DNA of 56,496 bases, taken from positions 1 to 56,496 of the forward strand of contig NZ_QPQT01000022.1 of the NCBI RefSeq assembly GCF_003605125.1, written 5' to 3'. The position numbers were made by a program, and so were the translations under genes. This stretch comes from Shewanella algidipiscicola (GTDB lineage Bacteria; Pseudomonadota; Gammaproteobacteria; Enterobacterales; Shewanellaceae). This document shows, one piece after another, positions 7,450-16,643 of the stretch (position 1 is the first letter of the stretch; every line of letters starts with the position of its first letter). The notes under the pieces are model-generated. The model was given only the letters and a program-made list of their open reading frames with translations. It was not told the origin of the DNA and did no database searches.

Positions 7450-7518
7450 CTGGCTCGAAGGTCAATTGCTGACCCGATAAATGTTAACTTAAGCCCTCGG
7501 GCGCATCGCGCCGCGGTC

Positions 7519-8088
7519 TTAAACTAGATACACATTCAAACTGCATGCCCCATGGGCACCCACCACTAAGGCTTGCTCAATATCGGCGGTTTTCGATGGA
7601 CCTGCGATAAACACACCAAACTCGCCCGCATCTAAACCAATCTTTTTGATGGCTTGGTGCATATTGGCAACCACTTTGTCGGCTTCGACCACCAAAAATA
7701 GGTTTTCACAGATAAAGGGGGTGACGCGATGGCCAAGGTTTTGGTTGTTGACCCAAATCGCACCGTTTTCGGCGACGGCCAGATCGCCCGGGATCACCGC
7801 ATAATCGATATCTTTTAGCTCGTGGGCAGTATCAGGGACGGCGCGATTGCCTTTGATCCCATCCACCGTTGAGATCACCTGTAAGCCTTGAGCTATCAGC
7901 TCATCCACTTTAGCCTGTAAGCCTTCGAGCCCAGCGCGGCGGTGCAGTGTGCCAGCCACAGTGGCAAGGTTGGTTTCAAACTGGCCAATAACGTCGTCAA
8001 GACGGGGGCTCACATCGATATTCGGCATCGCTTGTGGCTCAACGGCAACGGTTTTGAGCGCCTGCAGGATAGATTGTTTGCTTGACAT
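7519..8088 (-). CDS. lldG: L-lactate oxidation protein LldG (LutC family)
   Basis: A 189-residue LUD-domain protein, third subunit of the three-part L-lactate dehydrogenase LldEFG (LutABC in Bacillus) that oxidises L-lactate to pyruvate on the cytoplasmic side of the membrane. I place the start at 8088 (MSSKQSI), where GAGG lies upstream and the lldF stop is one base away; the frame stays open for 28 more codons into lldF, but that extension is unlikely. Conserved LUD features include IKGNRAVPDTAH and the C-terminal FIAGPSKTADIEQALVVGAHG. It is the last gene of the operon and is followed by a strong terminator. Confidence 0.93.
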   Translation of the reverse strand: MSSKQSILQALKTVAVEPQAMPNIDVSPRLDDVIGQFETNLATVAGTLHRRAGLEGLQAKVDELIAQGLQVISTVDGIKGNRAVPDTAHELKDIDYAVIPGDLAVAENGAIWVNNQNLGHRVTPFICENLFLVVEADKVVANMHQAIKKIGLDAGEFGVFIAGPSKTADIEQALVVGAHGACSLNVYLV

Positions 8089-8089
8089 A

Positions 8090-9469
8090 TTACTGACCTC
8101 TATTTTTGTTAAACCAGGCTTCAAAACTGGAGTTAGGCGCGACCGGTAATTCGCGGTATTTACCCCATGCACCCGAGAAGGGTTTTAATAGGGCGCCAGG
8201 CAAGATCCGCAGTGCGGTGCGGGCAACGCTCATCGAACAGTTGAGCATGGTTTCGCTGGCCATAAAGTTACCCACCAGTGGCATATAAGTGCTCTTGCCA
8301 TAAGGCAATTGTCCTGCTTGCGCCTTGAGGCGGCGATGGTGGTGGATGATCTTATCCAGTGGCACCTTAGTGGGGCACACATGAGTACAGCTGCCACACA
8401 AGGTACAGGCCCAAGGCATAGAGTTGGTGGCGTCATGTTGTGAGCCGACGGCAATACCGATAGGGCCTGGAATGGTGTAGTTATAGCTGTAGCCACCAGA
8501 GCGGCGATACACAGGGCAAGTGTTTAAGCAGCCGCCACAGCGGATACATTTAAGCGCTTCGGCTAAAATTTTATCTTGCAGCATCTTAGTGCGACCATTG
8601 TCGACGATGATCACATGCATCTCGCCGTCAGCCTGTGGCCCACGGTAAAATGAGCTGTAGGTGGTGACAGGTTGCCCGGTTGCATTGCGCGCCAAGGTGC
8701 GCAGCAGTACGGCGGCGCTGTCGAGATCGGGAACCACCTTATCGATACCCATAGAGTGCAGCTGCAACTTAGGTAGGTTAGCGCCCATATCGGCGTTACC
8801 TTCGTTAGTGCACACCACCACAGCGCCTTTATTGGCAATGGCCATGTTTACCCCTGTCATGGCCGCATCGGCCGACAGGAATTGTTCACGCAGGTGAGCG
8901 CGGGCCGCTCGGGTTAAGTAAAGTGGGTCTGATGCGCCAGCGTCGGTGCCGAGTTTGTCATGAAATAGGTCGCCCACTTCCTCTTTTTTAAGGTGGATAG
9001 CCGGTACCACAATGTGTGACGGTGGCTGCTTGGCAAGCTGAATAATGCGCTCGCCTAAGTCTGTGTCGATAACCTCAATGCCGTGGCTTTCAAGGTAGGG
9101 GTTTAAGTGACACTCTTCGGTGAGCATCGACTTTGATTTGACCAGTTTTTTGACCTGCTTTTCGGCCAAAATTTTATGCACTATCTGGTTGTGTTCCACA
9201 CCATCTTTAGCCCAGTGCACCTGAATGCCGTTGGCTTGACAGTTTTGTTCAAACTCTTCTAAGTACTGGCCTAAATGGGTAAGGGTGTGCAGTTTAAGCT
9301 CAGATCCTAGTTGTCGCAGTTGTTCCCATTCCGGCAGGCTGCCAGCGGCGCGGTCGCGCTTTTCTCTCAGTGCCCACAACGCTTTAGAGTGCCAATCGAC
9401 GCGGGATTCATCTTGGCAAAAGATTTCGCCTTTCTTCGCATGCGAGGCGGTAGTATGACTCGTAGACAT
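8090..9469 (-). CDS. lldF: L-lactate oxidation iron-sulfur protein LldF (LutB family)
   Basis: A 459-residue protein with a LUD domain (about 60-290) followed by a ferredoxin-like segment holding two [4Fe-4S] motifs: CIRCGGCLNTCP (about 308-319) and CTLCGSCTHVCP (about 358-369). It is expected to pass electrons from lactate oxidation towards the quinone pool together with LldE and LldG. The length is normal for LutB. The gene is packed between lldE (nine-base gap) and lldG (one-base gap), so the three are co-transcribed leftward. In Shewanella this complex is known as the L-lactate enzyme; no permease or D-lactate dehydrogenase gene lies in the window beside it. Confidence 0.95.
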   Translation of the reverse strand: MSTSHTTASHAKKGEIFCQDESRVDWHSKALWALREKRDRAAGSLPEWEQLRQLGSELKLHTLTHLGQYLEEFEQNCQANGIQVHWAKDGVEHNQIVHKILAEKQVKKLVKSKSMLTEECHLNPYLESHGIEVIDTDLGERIIQLAKQPPSHIVVPAIHLKKEEVGDLFHDKLGTDAGASDPLYLTRAARAHLREQFLSADAAMTGVNMAIANKGAVVVCTNEGNADMGANLPKLQLHSMGIDKVVPDLDSAAVLLRTLARNATGQPVTTYSSFYRGPQADGEMHVIIVDNGRTKMLQDKILAEALKCIRCGGCLNTCPVYRRSGGYSYNYTIPGPIGIAVGSQHDATNSMPWACTLCGSCTHVCPTKVPLDKIIHHHRRLKAQAGQLPYGKSTYMPLVGNFMASETMLNCSMSVARTALRILPGALLKPFSGAWGKYRELPVAPNSSFEAWFNKNRGQ

Positions 9470-9478
9470 AATGTACTC

Positions 9479-10222
9479 CTAAAGCGCGGCGTTAATAACT
9501 TGGGCGATATGTAAGGTTTCGATTGGCAGCTGTTGGCGTCTGATCATGCCATCTAGGTGCAACAAACATGAGGGATCGAATCCTACTGCGTATTTAGCGC
9601 CAGTTTCTGCGTGTGCTTGTGCTTTATCTTTACCCATTTTGGCCGATACAGCGCCTTCATCGATGGCAAAGGTACCGCCAAAGCCGCAGCATTCGTCGTG
9701 ACGGCCGGGATAGACGATTTCAATATTAGGGATGGCCTTAAGTACCGCTTCAACCTTATTGGTGCGTGGTCCCATTTGCTCACTGGGGGTCGCTAAGTCG
9801 AGCATGCGAATACCGTGGCAGCTCAGTTGGAGACTGATCTTGTGGTTAAACGGTTTGTTAAAGGCGCTGATGGGGGCGACATCGTGAAGAAACTCGGTTA
9901 ATTCATACAGCTTGTTGATCACAGCTTGAGCTTCTGGGCTGGTGTCAAATTCGTGGAAGTTTTCTTTTGCGGCCACCAAGCAAGAGGCGGCGGGGCAGAC
10001 AATGGCATCGCACTCAACGCCTTTAAAGGCATTAAGCAGTTTGAGGGTGGTTTTTTTCGCTTCGTCAAAGCAACCCGAGTTGGTCATTGGTTGGCCGCAG
10101 CAGGTTTGCCCTTTAGGTAAGATCACCTGATGGCCTAGCTTTTCCAATAATTCAACGGTGGCGATACCAACATGGGGCATCATTTGATTAACCAGACAGG
10201 GGATAAACAGTGCTATCTTCAT
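9479..10222 (-). CDS. lldE: L-lactate oxidation protein LldE (LutA family)
   Basis: A 247-residue protein with two cysteine-rich CCG domains, as in heterodisulfide-reductase and glycolate-oxidase iron-sulfur subunits: GQTCCGQPM in the first half and DECCGFGG in the second, plus CHGIR in between. These cysteines bind an iron-sulfur cluster. It is the first gene of the lldE-lldF-lldG operon. The start at 10222 (MKIALFIPC) is typical. Upstream is a 444-base spacer shared with the divergent fadE gene, so the promoters of lactate oxidation and fatty-acid oxidation lie back to back. Confidence 0.94.
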   Translation of the reverse strand: MKIALFIPCLVNQMMPHVGIATVELLEKLGHQVILPKGQTCCGQPMTNSGCFDEAKKTTLKLLNAFKGVECDAIVCPAASCLVAAKENFHEFDTSPEAQAVINKLYELTEFLHDVAPISAFNKPFNHKISLQLSCHGIRMLDLATPSEQMGPRTNKVEAVLKAIPNIEIVYPGRHDECCGFGGTFAIDEGAVSAKMGKDKAQAHAETGAKYAVGFDPSCLLHLDGMIRRQQLPIETLHIAQVINAAL

Positions 10223-10666
10223 GAAGCGCTCTCTTATTCAGTGACTTGACTGCATGGGAACCTATGTACTGGCAAGGAGATGTTCGAGTTGCCGTTACAC
10301 AAGCAATGGATCTTTCCCATCGTGCAGGAATTGTTCGTGCCGATAATTTAAGCGTATATCCTTACAATAAGTAGTGCTAATTTAGTAAATATAAACGGGC
10401 ATTTTTTCATTAATGAAACAGGTGGCCATTGGGCGTTTCTAGGGCTGAAATGTCCATGAGCTAGGTCAATAAAGGTTGTGTTCAAACGTATATATTAAAC
10501 GGTCGTTTAATTTTTTTATTTCAATCATGTGTCGTTAACGTATTGAAAAAGCATATATTTAATCTTAACAGCGACTTGTAAGTGTTAAGTTAGAGCTGTT
10601 TTTGTATTTAGAATGTTTGATCTAATGTAGATTTTGTGACGTAATGCACATAAATTAAATGGTCGG
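10223..10666. other. Divergent control region between lldE and fadE
   Basis: No gene seen. A perfect operator-like palindrome lies at 10494-10511 (listed separately). The half nearest lldE is of mixed composition; the half nearest fadE is A/T-rich. Confidence 0.5.
10494..10511. promoter_or_regulatory. Candidate operator for fadE (TetR-type palindrome)
   Basis: ATTAAACG and CGTTTAAT form a perfect eight-base inverted repeat separated by GT, 156 bases upstream of the fadE start. Size and symmetry suit a TetR-family repressor. Fatty-acid genes of many gammaproteobacteria are controlled by the TetR-family protein PsrA, whose sites have an AAAC/GTTT core, so PsrA is a reasonable but unproven candidate. 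Confidence 0.45.
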
Positions 10667-12916
10667 ATGAGTCTGAAGATGAGTATAAGAACAAAATTTA
10701 AAAAAGTACTGCCGAGTATTTCTACAACAGAACAAGAAGCGCTCGATGCGGGTGATGTGTGGTTAGAAGGATCTATCTATCAAGGTATGCCAGATTTCGA
10801 CGCCCTGCGCGCTGTGCCAGCGGTCAGCCTGTCAGCCGATGAGCAAGCGTTTCTTGATGGCCCTGTGCAGCAGTTGATCGAAATGGTCGATGATTTCGCA
10901 CTGCAAAATTGTACTCACTTGCCTGACAATATTCTTAACTTTTTAAAAGAAAACAAGTTTTTCTCTTTAATTATCCCTAAGGCCTATGGCGGGCTGGAAT
11001 TTAGTCCCTATGCCAATTCGACCATTGTCGCCACCATTGCCGCTAAAAGTTCTGCGGTTGCGGTTACCGTGATGGTGCCTAACTCATTAGGCCCGGGCGA
11101 ATTATTAATGCATTACGGCACCGATGCGCAGCGCGATTATTGGTTGCCACGCCTTGCGAATGGTCAAGAGATCCCCTGTTTTGCCTTAACGAGCCCTGAA
11201 GCGGGATCGGATGCGGGTGGGATCCCAGACGTCGGTACTGTCACTATGGGCGAGTACCAAGGCGAGCAAGTGCTAGGCTTGTCGGTTACTTGGGATAAAC
11301 GCTATATCACGCTGGCCCCTATCGCTTCAGTACTAGGCTTGGCGTTTAAGGTGCAAGATCCTCAAGGGTTACTCGGCGCTAAGGAGTCGCTTGGTATTAC
11401 TTGTGCGCTTATTCCTAAGTCGCATCCGGGCGTGCAGCTGGGTAATCGCCATGATCCTATGGGATGCCGTTTTTATAACGGCACGACTCGCGGCGAAAAC
11501 GTGTTTATTCCGATGGAATTTATCATAGGTGGCCAACAAAATATCGGCCGTGGTTGGCAGATGCTAGTGGCGTGTTTGGGCGCGGGGCGTGGTATTTCAT
11601 TACCCGCACTTGGGGTGTCAGTCAGTCAGGCGGCATTTAAGTCGTCGGCTGAATACGCCGCGGTGCGTGAGCAGTTTGGTCTATCCATTGGTCAGTTTGA
11701 GGGGATTCAAGAGAAGCTGGCCGATATCGCGGGTAAAACTTATCTGCAAGAGGCGATGCGTGTATTGACCACCGAAGGCCTTGGCCTTGGGCTAAAACCA
11801 TCGGTGGTTACCGCTATAGCCAAATACCATATGACCGAGATCGGCCGTGATGTATTGAACTCGGCGATGGATATTCAGGCGGGTAAAGCGATTCAGCGTG
11901 GCCCACAAAATACCCTAGCGTCAGGTTATGTGGCGCAGCCTATCGCGATTACGGTCGAAGGTGCCAATATTCTTACCCGTAACTTGATGATTTTTGGTCA
12001 AGGTGTGATGCGCTGTCATCCTCATTTGCAAAGCATGGTGGAGTCGATTCATAGCGATGCCGCCGATGCCGATAAGACATTTAATCGTATCTTTAGGCAA
12101 ACGGTGGGTTATAGCGTTAACAATAGCTTGCGCGCCTTCCGCCTTGGTTTGCTGCCTTTTACGGCTAATGCGACCTCCGATTTGGGTGAGGTGATTGAAT
12201 ATGAAAAGTCGGTTCATAAGCTGGCCTCTAAGCTGGCGGTGTATGCCGATTTCTCGTTACTGGTATTGGGTGGCAAGCTCAAGCAGGCTGAGATGTTGTC
12301 TGCCCGTTTGGGGGATGTCATGAGCTACCTGTATGCGGCAATGGCTGCTATCCGTTATTACGAGCAAAAGGTGTCTGCCGCGAGCCGCGCCGAGGCCGCG
12401 CCGTATTTCCATTATGCGACCCGCTGGGCCTTGTGCAATGCAGAAAAAGCCTTGCTGGATTTCCTCGATAACTTCCCGTCGGCGCCGACGCGTCAATTGA
12501 TGAAACTCATCACAGTGACATACTCACCTAAGATGAAGAAAATCAACGATGACCTTGTGCGTGAGTTGGCTCATCAGGCGCAGTTAAATACTGGCTTTAA
12601 GCGTCAACTAACCCACCTAGTTAAACCTGTAGCGGGCGATGGTAACTACATTAACGAGCAGGCTTATTTAGCCAAGATAGCGTGTTTGCCGCTACTGGCT
12701 AAGGTGAAAAAGGGCTTGAAACAACGCACCTTTAAAGGCGGCGTAAAGTTTGCCTTAACCTTAGATGCCGCGCTTGATGCTGGTGTTATCACCCCGGGTG
12801 AACATAAGCAGCTGCAAGATTATAACCTCAAGCGTGAGCGTGCGATCCGTGTCGATGAGTTTGATTTCAACATGAACCTAGTCGATGACAGAGTCGAGTT
12901 GAAATTAGCAAATTAA
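10667..12916 (+). CDS. fadE: Acyl-CoA dehydrogenase FadE
   Basis: A 749-residue FadE-type acyl-CoA dehydrogenase, the FAD enzyme that makes trans-2-enoyl-CoA in the first step of fatty-acid beta-oxidation. The first 450 residues have the acyl-CoA dehydrogenase fold, with FALTSPEAGSDAGG (FAD/substrate contact) and EQFGLSIGQFEGIQEKLADIAG. The long C-terminal part (about 480-749) matches the FadE extension, ending in RERAIRVDEFDF. E. coli FadE is about 65 residues longer, mainly at the N-terminus. Two ATGs at 10667 and 10679 are possible starts; neither has a strong ribosome site. It is monocistronic, with a terminator 33 bases after the stop. Confidence 0.92.
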   Translation: MSLKMSIRTKFKKVLPSISTTEQEALDAGDVWLEGSIYQGMPDFDALRAVPAVSLSADEQAFLDGPVQQLIEMVDDFALQNCTHLPDNILNFLKENKFFSLIIPKAYGGLEFSPYANSTIVATIAAKSSAVAVTVMVPNSLGPGELLMHYGTDAQRDYWLPRLANGQEIPCFALTSPEAGSDAGGIPDVGTVTMGEYQGEQVLGLSVTWDKRYITLAPIASVLGLAFKVQDPQGLLGAKESLGITCALIPKSHPGVQLGNRHDPMGCRFYNGTTRGENVFIPMEFIIGGQQNIGRGWQMLVACLGAGRGISLPALGVSVSQAAFKSSAEYAAVREQFGLSIGQFEGIQEKLADIAGKTYLQEAMRVLTTEGLGLGLKPSVVTAIAKYHMTEIGRDVLNSAMDIQAGKAIQRGPQNTLASGYVAQPIAITVEGANILTRNLMIFGQGVMRCHPHLQSMVESIHSDAADADKTFNRIFRQTVGYSVNNSLRAFRLGLLPFTANATSDLGEVIEYEKSVHKLASKLAVYADFSLLVLGGKLKQAEMLSARLGDVMSYLYAAMAAIRYYEQKVSAASRAEAAPYFHYATRWALCNAEKALLDFLDNFPSAPTRQLMKLITVTYSPKMKKINDDLVRELAHQAQLNTGFKRQLTHLVKPVAGDGNYINEQAYLAKIACLPLLAKVKKGLKQRTFKGGVKFALTLDAALDAGVITPGEHKQLQDYNLKRERAIRVDEFDFNMNLVDDRVELKLAN

Positions 12917-12949
12917 TGGCTTGTTATAAGCTGTCATGCCATTAATACC

Positions 12950-12973
12950 AAGCCGCCACTAGGGCGGCTTTTT
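12950..12973 (+). terminator. Terminator of fadE
   Basis: AAGCCGCC (12950-12957) pairs with GGCGGCTT (12963-12970) around a five-base loop and runs into TTT. Confidence 0.85.
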
Positions 12974-13022
12974 ACTGGGCGCTATCGCTGTTACAATTTG
13001 ATTTTTATTTGAAGGATATTCA

Positions 13023-13802
13023 GTGTTAAGCCGTAAAGCCTATCGAAGGCGAGGGCCCGATTACCGCGGTGGTGAACAGGTCAGCTTTAATGACATTAAA
13101 GAGGTCTTTGGTCTTAATCATATTCGCCTTGGCAGTTGGGTAGAGGCCGAGGAGAAGCATAAGGCGGCTAACTTGATCTTTGATGCCTTTGCCGATCTGG
13201 CCTTCATGCTCAAGCTGCCGCCTAACGCAATGGGGCTGCGCCAAAGCCTTAACTTAGCCTTTGGCACTGGTGGTCAAATGGGCGTTCAAGCCCATTATAT
13301 GCCAGCTCACCGAGAGTTAGCGCTGGCAAAAAATGCTGGCGCGGGGGCGCTTGCCCATGAGTTTTGGCATGCCTTTGACCATTATATTGCGCCGAAAGCC
13401 TATCGGGTGCGCACCGCTGGTATCGCCTTTGCCAGTAGTTGTTGGCTGGCCGATGTCGAGCCGATTAACCATCCGCTAAATCAGCGCTTAGCCTGTGTAT
13501 TTCAAACCTGTTTATTAAGTGCCGATGGCCAAGACAGCCACGACTTTGTGACCCGTGCCGTTGCCTTAGATAAACAGTATCAGCGCTACTATTTTGCTAA
13601 GCCAACCGAGTTGATGGCGCGGGCCTTTGAAGCCTGTATTGAGAGCCATCCAGAGGTCGACAACCCCTACTTAGTCGACGAAACCTTAAATTCAGATCTC
13701 GCGAACATCGGAGGCTATCCTGATTTGGTGCACCGCGAGCAGATTTTTCAGCAACTGCTTAACTATTTTGAACCTCTAGGCGAAGCATTAGCGCGCCAAT
13801 AA
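13023..13802 (+). CDS. LPD1-like putative zinc metalloprotein
   Basis: A 259-residue protein of a family often left as hypothetical (I recall the label CLCA_X). The central part resembles the large polyvalent protein-associated domain LPD1: FGLNHIRLGSWV, then LNLAFGTGGQMG, then a helix with HEFWHAFDHY (His116, Glu117, His120 by rough count), a zincin-like HExxH signature that suggests metal binding and perhaps peptidase activity. LPD1 is best known from very large proteins of mobile elements; here it stands alone. The start is GTG at 13023, with AAGGAT six bases upstream. The stop is nine bases from the stop of the converging transporter gene. Function unknown. Confidence 0.75.
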   Translation: MLSRKAYRRRGPDYRGGEQVSFNDIKEVFGLNHIRLGSWVEAEEKHKAANLIFDAFADLAFMLKLPPNAMGLRQSLNLAFGTGGQMGVQAHYMPAHRELALAKNAGAGALAHEFWHAFDHYIAPKAYRVRTAGIAFASSCWLADVEPINHPLNQRLACVFQTCLLSADGQDSHDFVTRAVALDKQYQRYYFAKPTELMARAFEACIESHPEVDNPYLVDETLNSDLANIGGYPDLVHREQIFQQLLNYFEPLGEALARQ

Positions 13803-13811
13803 GGCCGTTAA

Positions 13812-15980
13812 TTACTCCACCCAATGTAAGACATCACGAATGATAGACCAGCGCGGTGTATCTTCTGTGGCGCCTTGGCCTAGCATCCAATAGTTATACA
13901 GCCGTTGCTGGTGGCCATCGACTTTACGTAACTTTTGCCAGTTATTGACGTAATTGAGAAGCGATTGATTGTCTTGGGCGACCGCATAAGCCACCGGGTA
14001 TTGCACCTTACTTTCGAGCAAGGCAATGCCGTAACCGGGGAAGAATAAGGTCCAAGCCGATCCCGCTTCGGCGCTGATCACTACCGCATCATAGTTATCG
14101 GCTTTCTGCCTAAAAAAGGTTTTATAACCGTCGATTTTAACAAAGGTGAGGTTGGGGTAGTTGGCCTTGGCTTCTTCGATAATGTCACTGTGCTCTACAT
14201 AGGCGATGGTGGTATTTTGCAGCGCTAAAATCGATTGTTTGCGTTTAAAACTGTTGACCTTATGGTCTTTGGTGGCGATAGCTAAATTTAATTTGAGCAC
14301 AGGGTCAACATAACTCAGCTCATCCATTTGGTTGATATCCATGGCTAAGCCTGACATGGCAATATCGAAAAACCCCGCCTTGAGTGACTCGGCCAAGTGA
14401 TCTTTATGAAAAGGAATAAACTCCACTTTTACCCCTAAGTCTTCGGCGAGTTTACTGGCCATTGCGCTGTCAAACCCCACTAGTTGGGCGGCATTATTAT
14501 AGTAGCTAAAAGGCACATTACTGGGGATGTAACCCACCTTTAATACTCCGCGTTGGCGGATAGTTTGCACATTAGCGATTGGGGCGCTTGGTGTTTTGCC
14601 AAGGATAGGAAACTGTTTTTTTACGGTAGTCGGCACTTTATCGGCCACCTGCATATTGGCAATTACGCCGCTGGTGACATCAGGGCTGTGGATCAACATG
14701 CCCATTCCCACTCGGCTCACCACTAAGGTCAAGGCGACTCCTACGACGACGCCAATACTTAATTTCAGCAGTTGTGGTGGGCGCAGCTTTAAACGCTGCT
14801 CAAACTGGGATACCGTGAGTAGCGTTAAGGCAAATAGATACATTACGGCGGCTATTGAGTTAAACTTTCCAGTAATAAAGCCTGACATTACAAATAGTTG
14901 AAATAGATCTTGTGGCAGATGCAGTAAGTCCAACATAAAGGGGATGGCGACATAGACACTACCAAACAAAGAGAGCAGGCCGCTAATTGACAGCGACGGC
15001 AGGTCGCTAATGTCCACCGGAGTGCCGTTAAACCAGCCGGCAAACAGCACAAACAAAATGACCGTCAGTTTACCGATGTTGGGGAAGGTGAAGGCGATGG
15101 GCACCAAAATTTCAATTAGGGTTTCGGCGTCATCGCTGAGGCTTTCATGCTCGCGCATGATCTGCTTACATTCGTCGACAATCACAGGGATCACGATAAA
15201 AATATTGCCGGTCGCGAATGCGGTGACCACGCTCGATTTCGCGATGCGCAGCGCTTGGGTATAGGTCACCGGGGTGAGTGAGGCGATGATCCAAGGCAAC
15301 AGCCAGAAAGTGAGCAGTAAACAAAGTACAAAATAGCTGATGAGATACACCTGCATACTGGCAAATTCATCGACTCCCATAGTGCCCGCCGCCGAGGCCG
15401 ACATGGCAAAAATGCCGATAGGCAAGACCCGCACCAGCGCCTGAGTGATCTTAGCGAATATTTCGCTACAGGTATGCATAAAGGTAATGATAAGCCGTTT
15501 GTTTTCCCCCTCCATGCCAATGAGCGCCAGCCCCATGGCGATACTGAACACCACCATGGCAGGCACATAGCCTGCCGCCATCGACTCAAACGGGTTGGCC
15601 GGAATATACAGCTTAAAGTAATCGATAGGAGTCGTGGGCTCGACAATGCTGGTGCTGAAAAAAGAGGCCGTTTCAACAAAAGGAAATGACAGCGGCATGA
15701 GGGCCACCAGCACTAAGCCCATAAGCCACAGCAGCAACATGATGACGCCTGCGCGGCTAAAAATTAAACTGGCAGTGGTGCGCTTAAGTTTGCCGATACC
15801 GCCAATGAGAGAGACTAAAATAAAGGGTAGCACTGTCATCTGCATTAACAGAATGACGCTGGTGCCAATATTGCTGAGCCAGCCAACCGACTCGCCAAAG
15901 AATAAGCCCACACCAAAGCCTACAAACATGGCCACTATCATCTGGGTGGAGCTTTGCATCGCGCGCAGTTTTGTTAGCAC
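13812..15980 (-). CDS. Dicarboxylate symporter fused to periplasmic binding protein
   Basis: A 722-residue fusion. Residues about 1-430 are a cation:dicarboxylate symporter of the DAACS family (GltP/DctA type) with many membrane helices; FATGNIFIVIPV and TFPNIGKLTVILF are recognisable family segments. After a polar linker, residues about 470-715 are a family-3 solute-binding protein, starting IRQRGVLKVGYIPSNVPFSY and including FDIAMSGLAM. Such binding proteins normally serve ABC transporters, so here the receptor seems tethered to a secondary transporter and should sit in the periplasm. Substrates are likely amino acids or dicarboxylates. The gene is alone, convergent with the LPD1-like gene. 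No frameshift was seen at the join. Confidence 0.85.
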   Translation of the reverse strand: MLTKLRAMQSSTQMIVAMFVGFGVGLFFGESVGWLSNIGTSVILLMQMTVLPFILVSLIGGIGKLKRTTASLIFSRAGVIMLLLWLMGLVLVALMPLSFPFVETASFFSTSIVEPTTPIDYFKLYIPANPFESMAAGYVPAMVVFSIAMGLALIGMEGENKRLIITFMHTCSEIFAKITQALVRVLPIGIFAMSASAAGTMGVDEFASMQVYLISYFVLCLLLTFWLLPWIIASLTPVTYTQALRIAKSSVVTAFATGNIFIVIPVIVDECKQIMREHESLSDDAETLIEILVPIAFTFPNIGKLTVILFVLFAGWFNGTPVDISDLPSLSISGLLSLFGSVYVAIPFMLDLLHLPQDLFQLFVMSGFITGKFNSIAAVMYLFALTLLTVSQFEQRLKLRPPQLLKLSIGVVVGVALTLVVSRVGMGMLIHSPDVTSGVIANMQVADKVPTTVKKQFPILGKTPSAPIANVQTIRQRGVLKVGYIPSNVPFSYYNNAAQLVGFDSAMASKLAEDLGVKVEFIPFHKDHLAESLKAGFFDIAMSGLAMDINQMDELSYVDPVLKLNLAIATKDHKVNSFKRKQSILALQNTTIAYVEHSDIIEEAKANYPNLTFVKIDGYKTFFRQKADNYDAVVISAEAGSAWTLFFPGYGIALLESKVQYPVAYAVAQDNQSLLNYVNNWQKLRKVDGHQQRLYNYWMLGQGATEDTPRWSIIRDVLHWVE

Positions 15981-16230
15981 AGGTTCATTCCATTTGAGTA
16001 GTCGATAACGCCCGGCGAAATGACGACAATGACTGGTGATAAATAATCGCTTACTGGTTGTTTATTATAGGGTCTGTAGTAAGGGAGGATAAAGGGTTAA
16101 CAGTGATTATTGTCAGTATGGTGATTTATTTGTGATGAATTTGTCGTTGGCAATGTCACTGGCCAAGTCGCTCGTGCCGTTTTGCTTAATAGGAACTGCG
16201 GTTGGTATGACACTGACTTAGCATGCTTTG

Positions 16231-16261
16231 TTAGACTTTTATCCGTTTAGACGTCTATAAT
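16231..16261 (+). promoter_or_regulatory. Probable promoter of the riboswitch-btuB transcript
   Basis: TATAAT at 16256-16261 is preceded by TTAGAC at 16231-16236, a loose -35 with 19-base spacing. It lies about 90 bases before the conserved riboswitch core. Confidence 0.5.
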
Positions 16262-16349
16262 GCCCGCGGTCTTGACGGCGATGCCGCTTTGTATGGAATA
16301 ACAGTTGTGCATTGCCGTTTATAGATAACCAAATTCGAGTCAATCTTTT

Positions 16350-16533
16350 GTGGTGCCCAGTTGCGTCAGTCGCAATGGGATAATCGGGAAGCCTGTGAAA
16401 AGCTGGCACTGCCCCCGCAACGGTGAAAGGTGAAAGCTGAGTGCGCTTGCTACAAGCGTTAAAAAAACTCAGTCTTGTCGTATCAACCGCAGTTTGGGTT
16501 TATACCTATCCTCAGTCCGGAGACCGGCCCTTA
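16350..16533 (+). ncRNA. Cobalamin riboswitch
   Basis: The conserved aptamer blocks appear in order: GTGGTGCCCAG, GGGAAGCC, CTGGCACTGCCCCCGCAAC followed by GGTGA (the B12 box region), a variable paired arm (ACTGAG-type arms near 16437 and 16470), and AGTCCGGAGACCGGCC. It precedes the TonB-dependent receptor by about 110 bases. Adenosylcobalamin binding would be expected to lower expression of the receptor, most likely by sequestering the ribosome site or by termination; the mechanism is not evident. Confidence 0.95.
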
Positions 16534-16643
16534 AGGTGATTTTGAGATTTCGGCGGGCAGATCTCGAAATGCGACTACATATCGCTTTAATAGCGTGAAG
16601 TCGTGACCTCTTGCCCCGTTTCCCTTTTAGGAGTTAAAGGTAA

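Larger units (their letters stand above)
15981..16643. other. Upstream region of the B12 receptor gene
   Basis: A 663-base spacer between the divergent transporter and the TonB-dependent receptor. It contains a probable promoter (-10 at 16256-16261) and a cobalamin riboswitch (16350-16533). Nothing else was recognised between 15981 and 16220. Confidence 0.6.

Noticed and set aside
8089..8172. Upstream extension of lldG
   Set aside because: It would overlap lldF by 28 codons and skip the good GAGG site before 8088.
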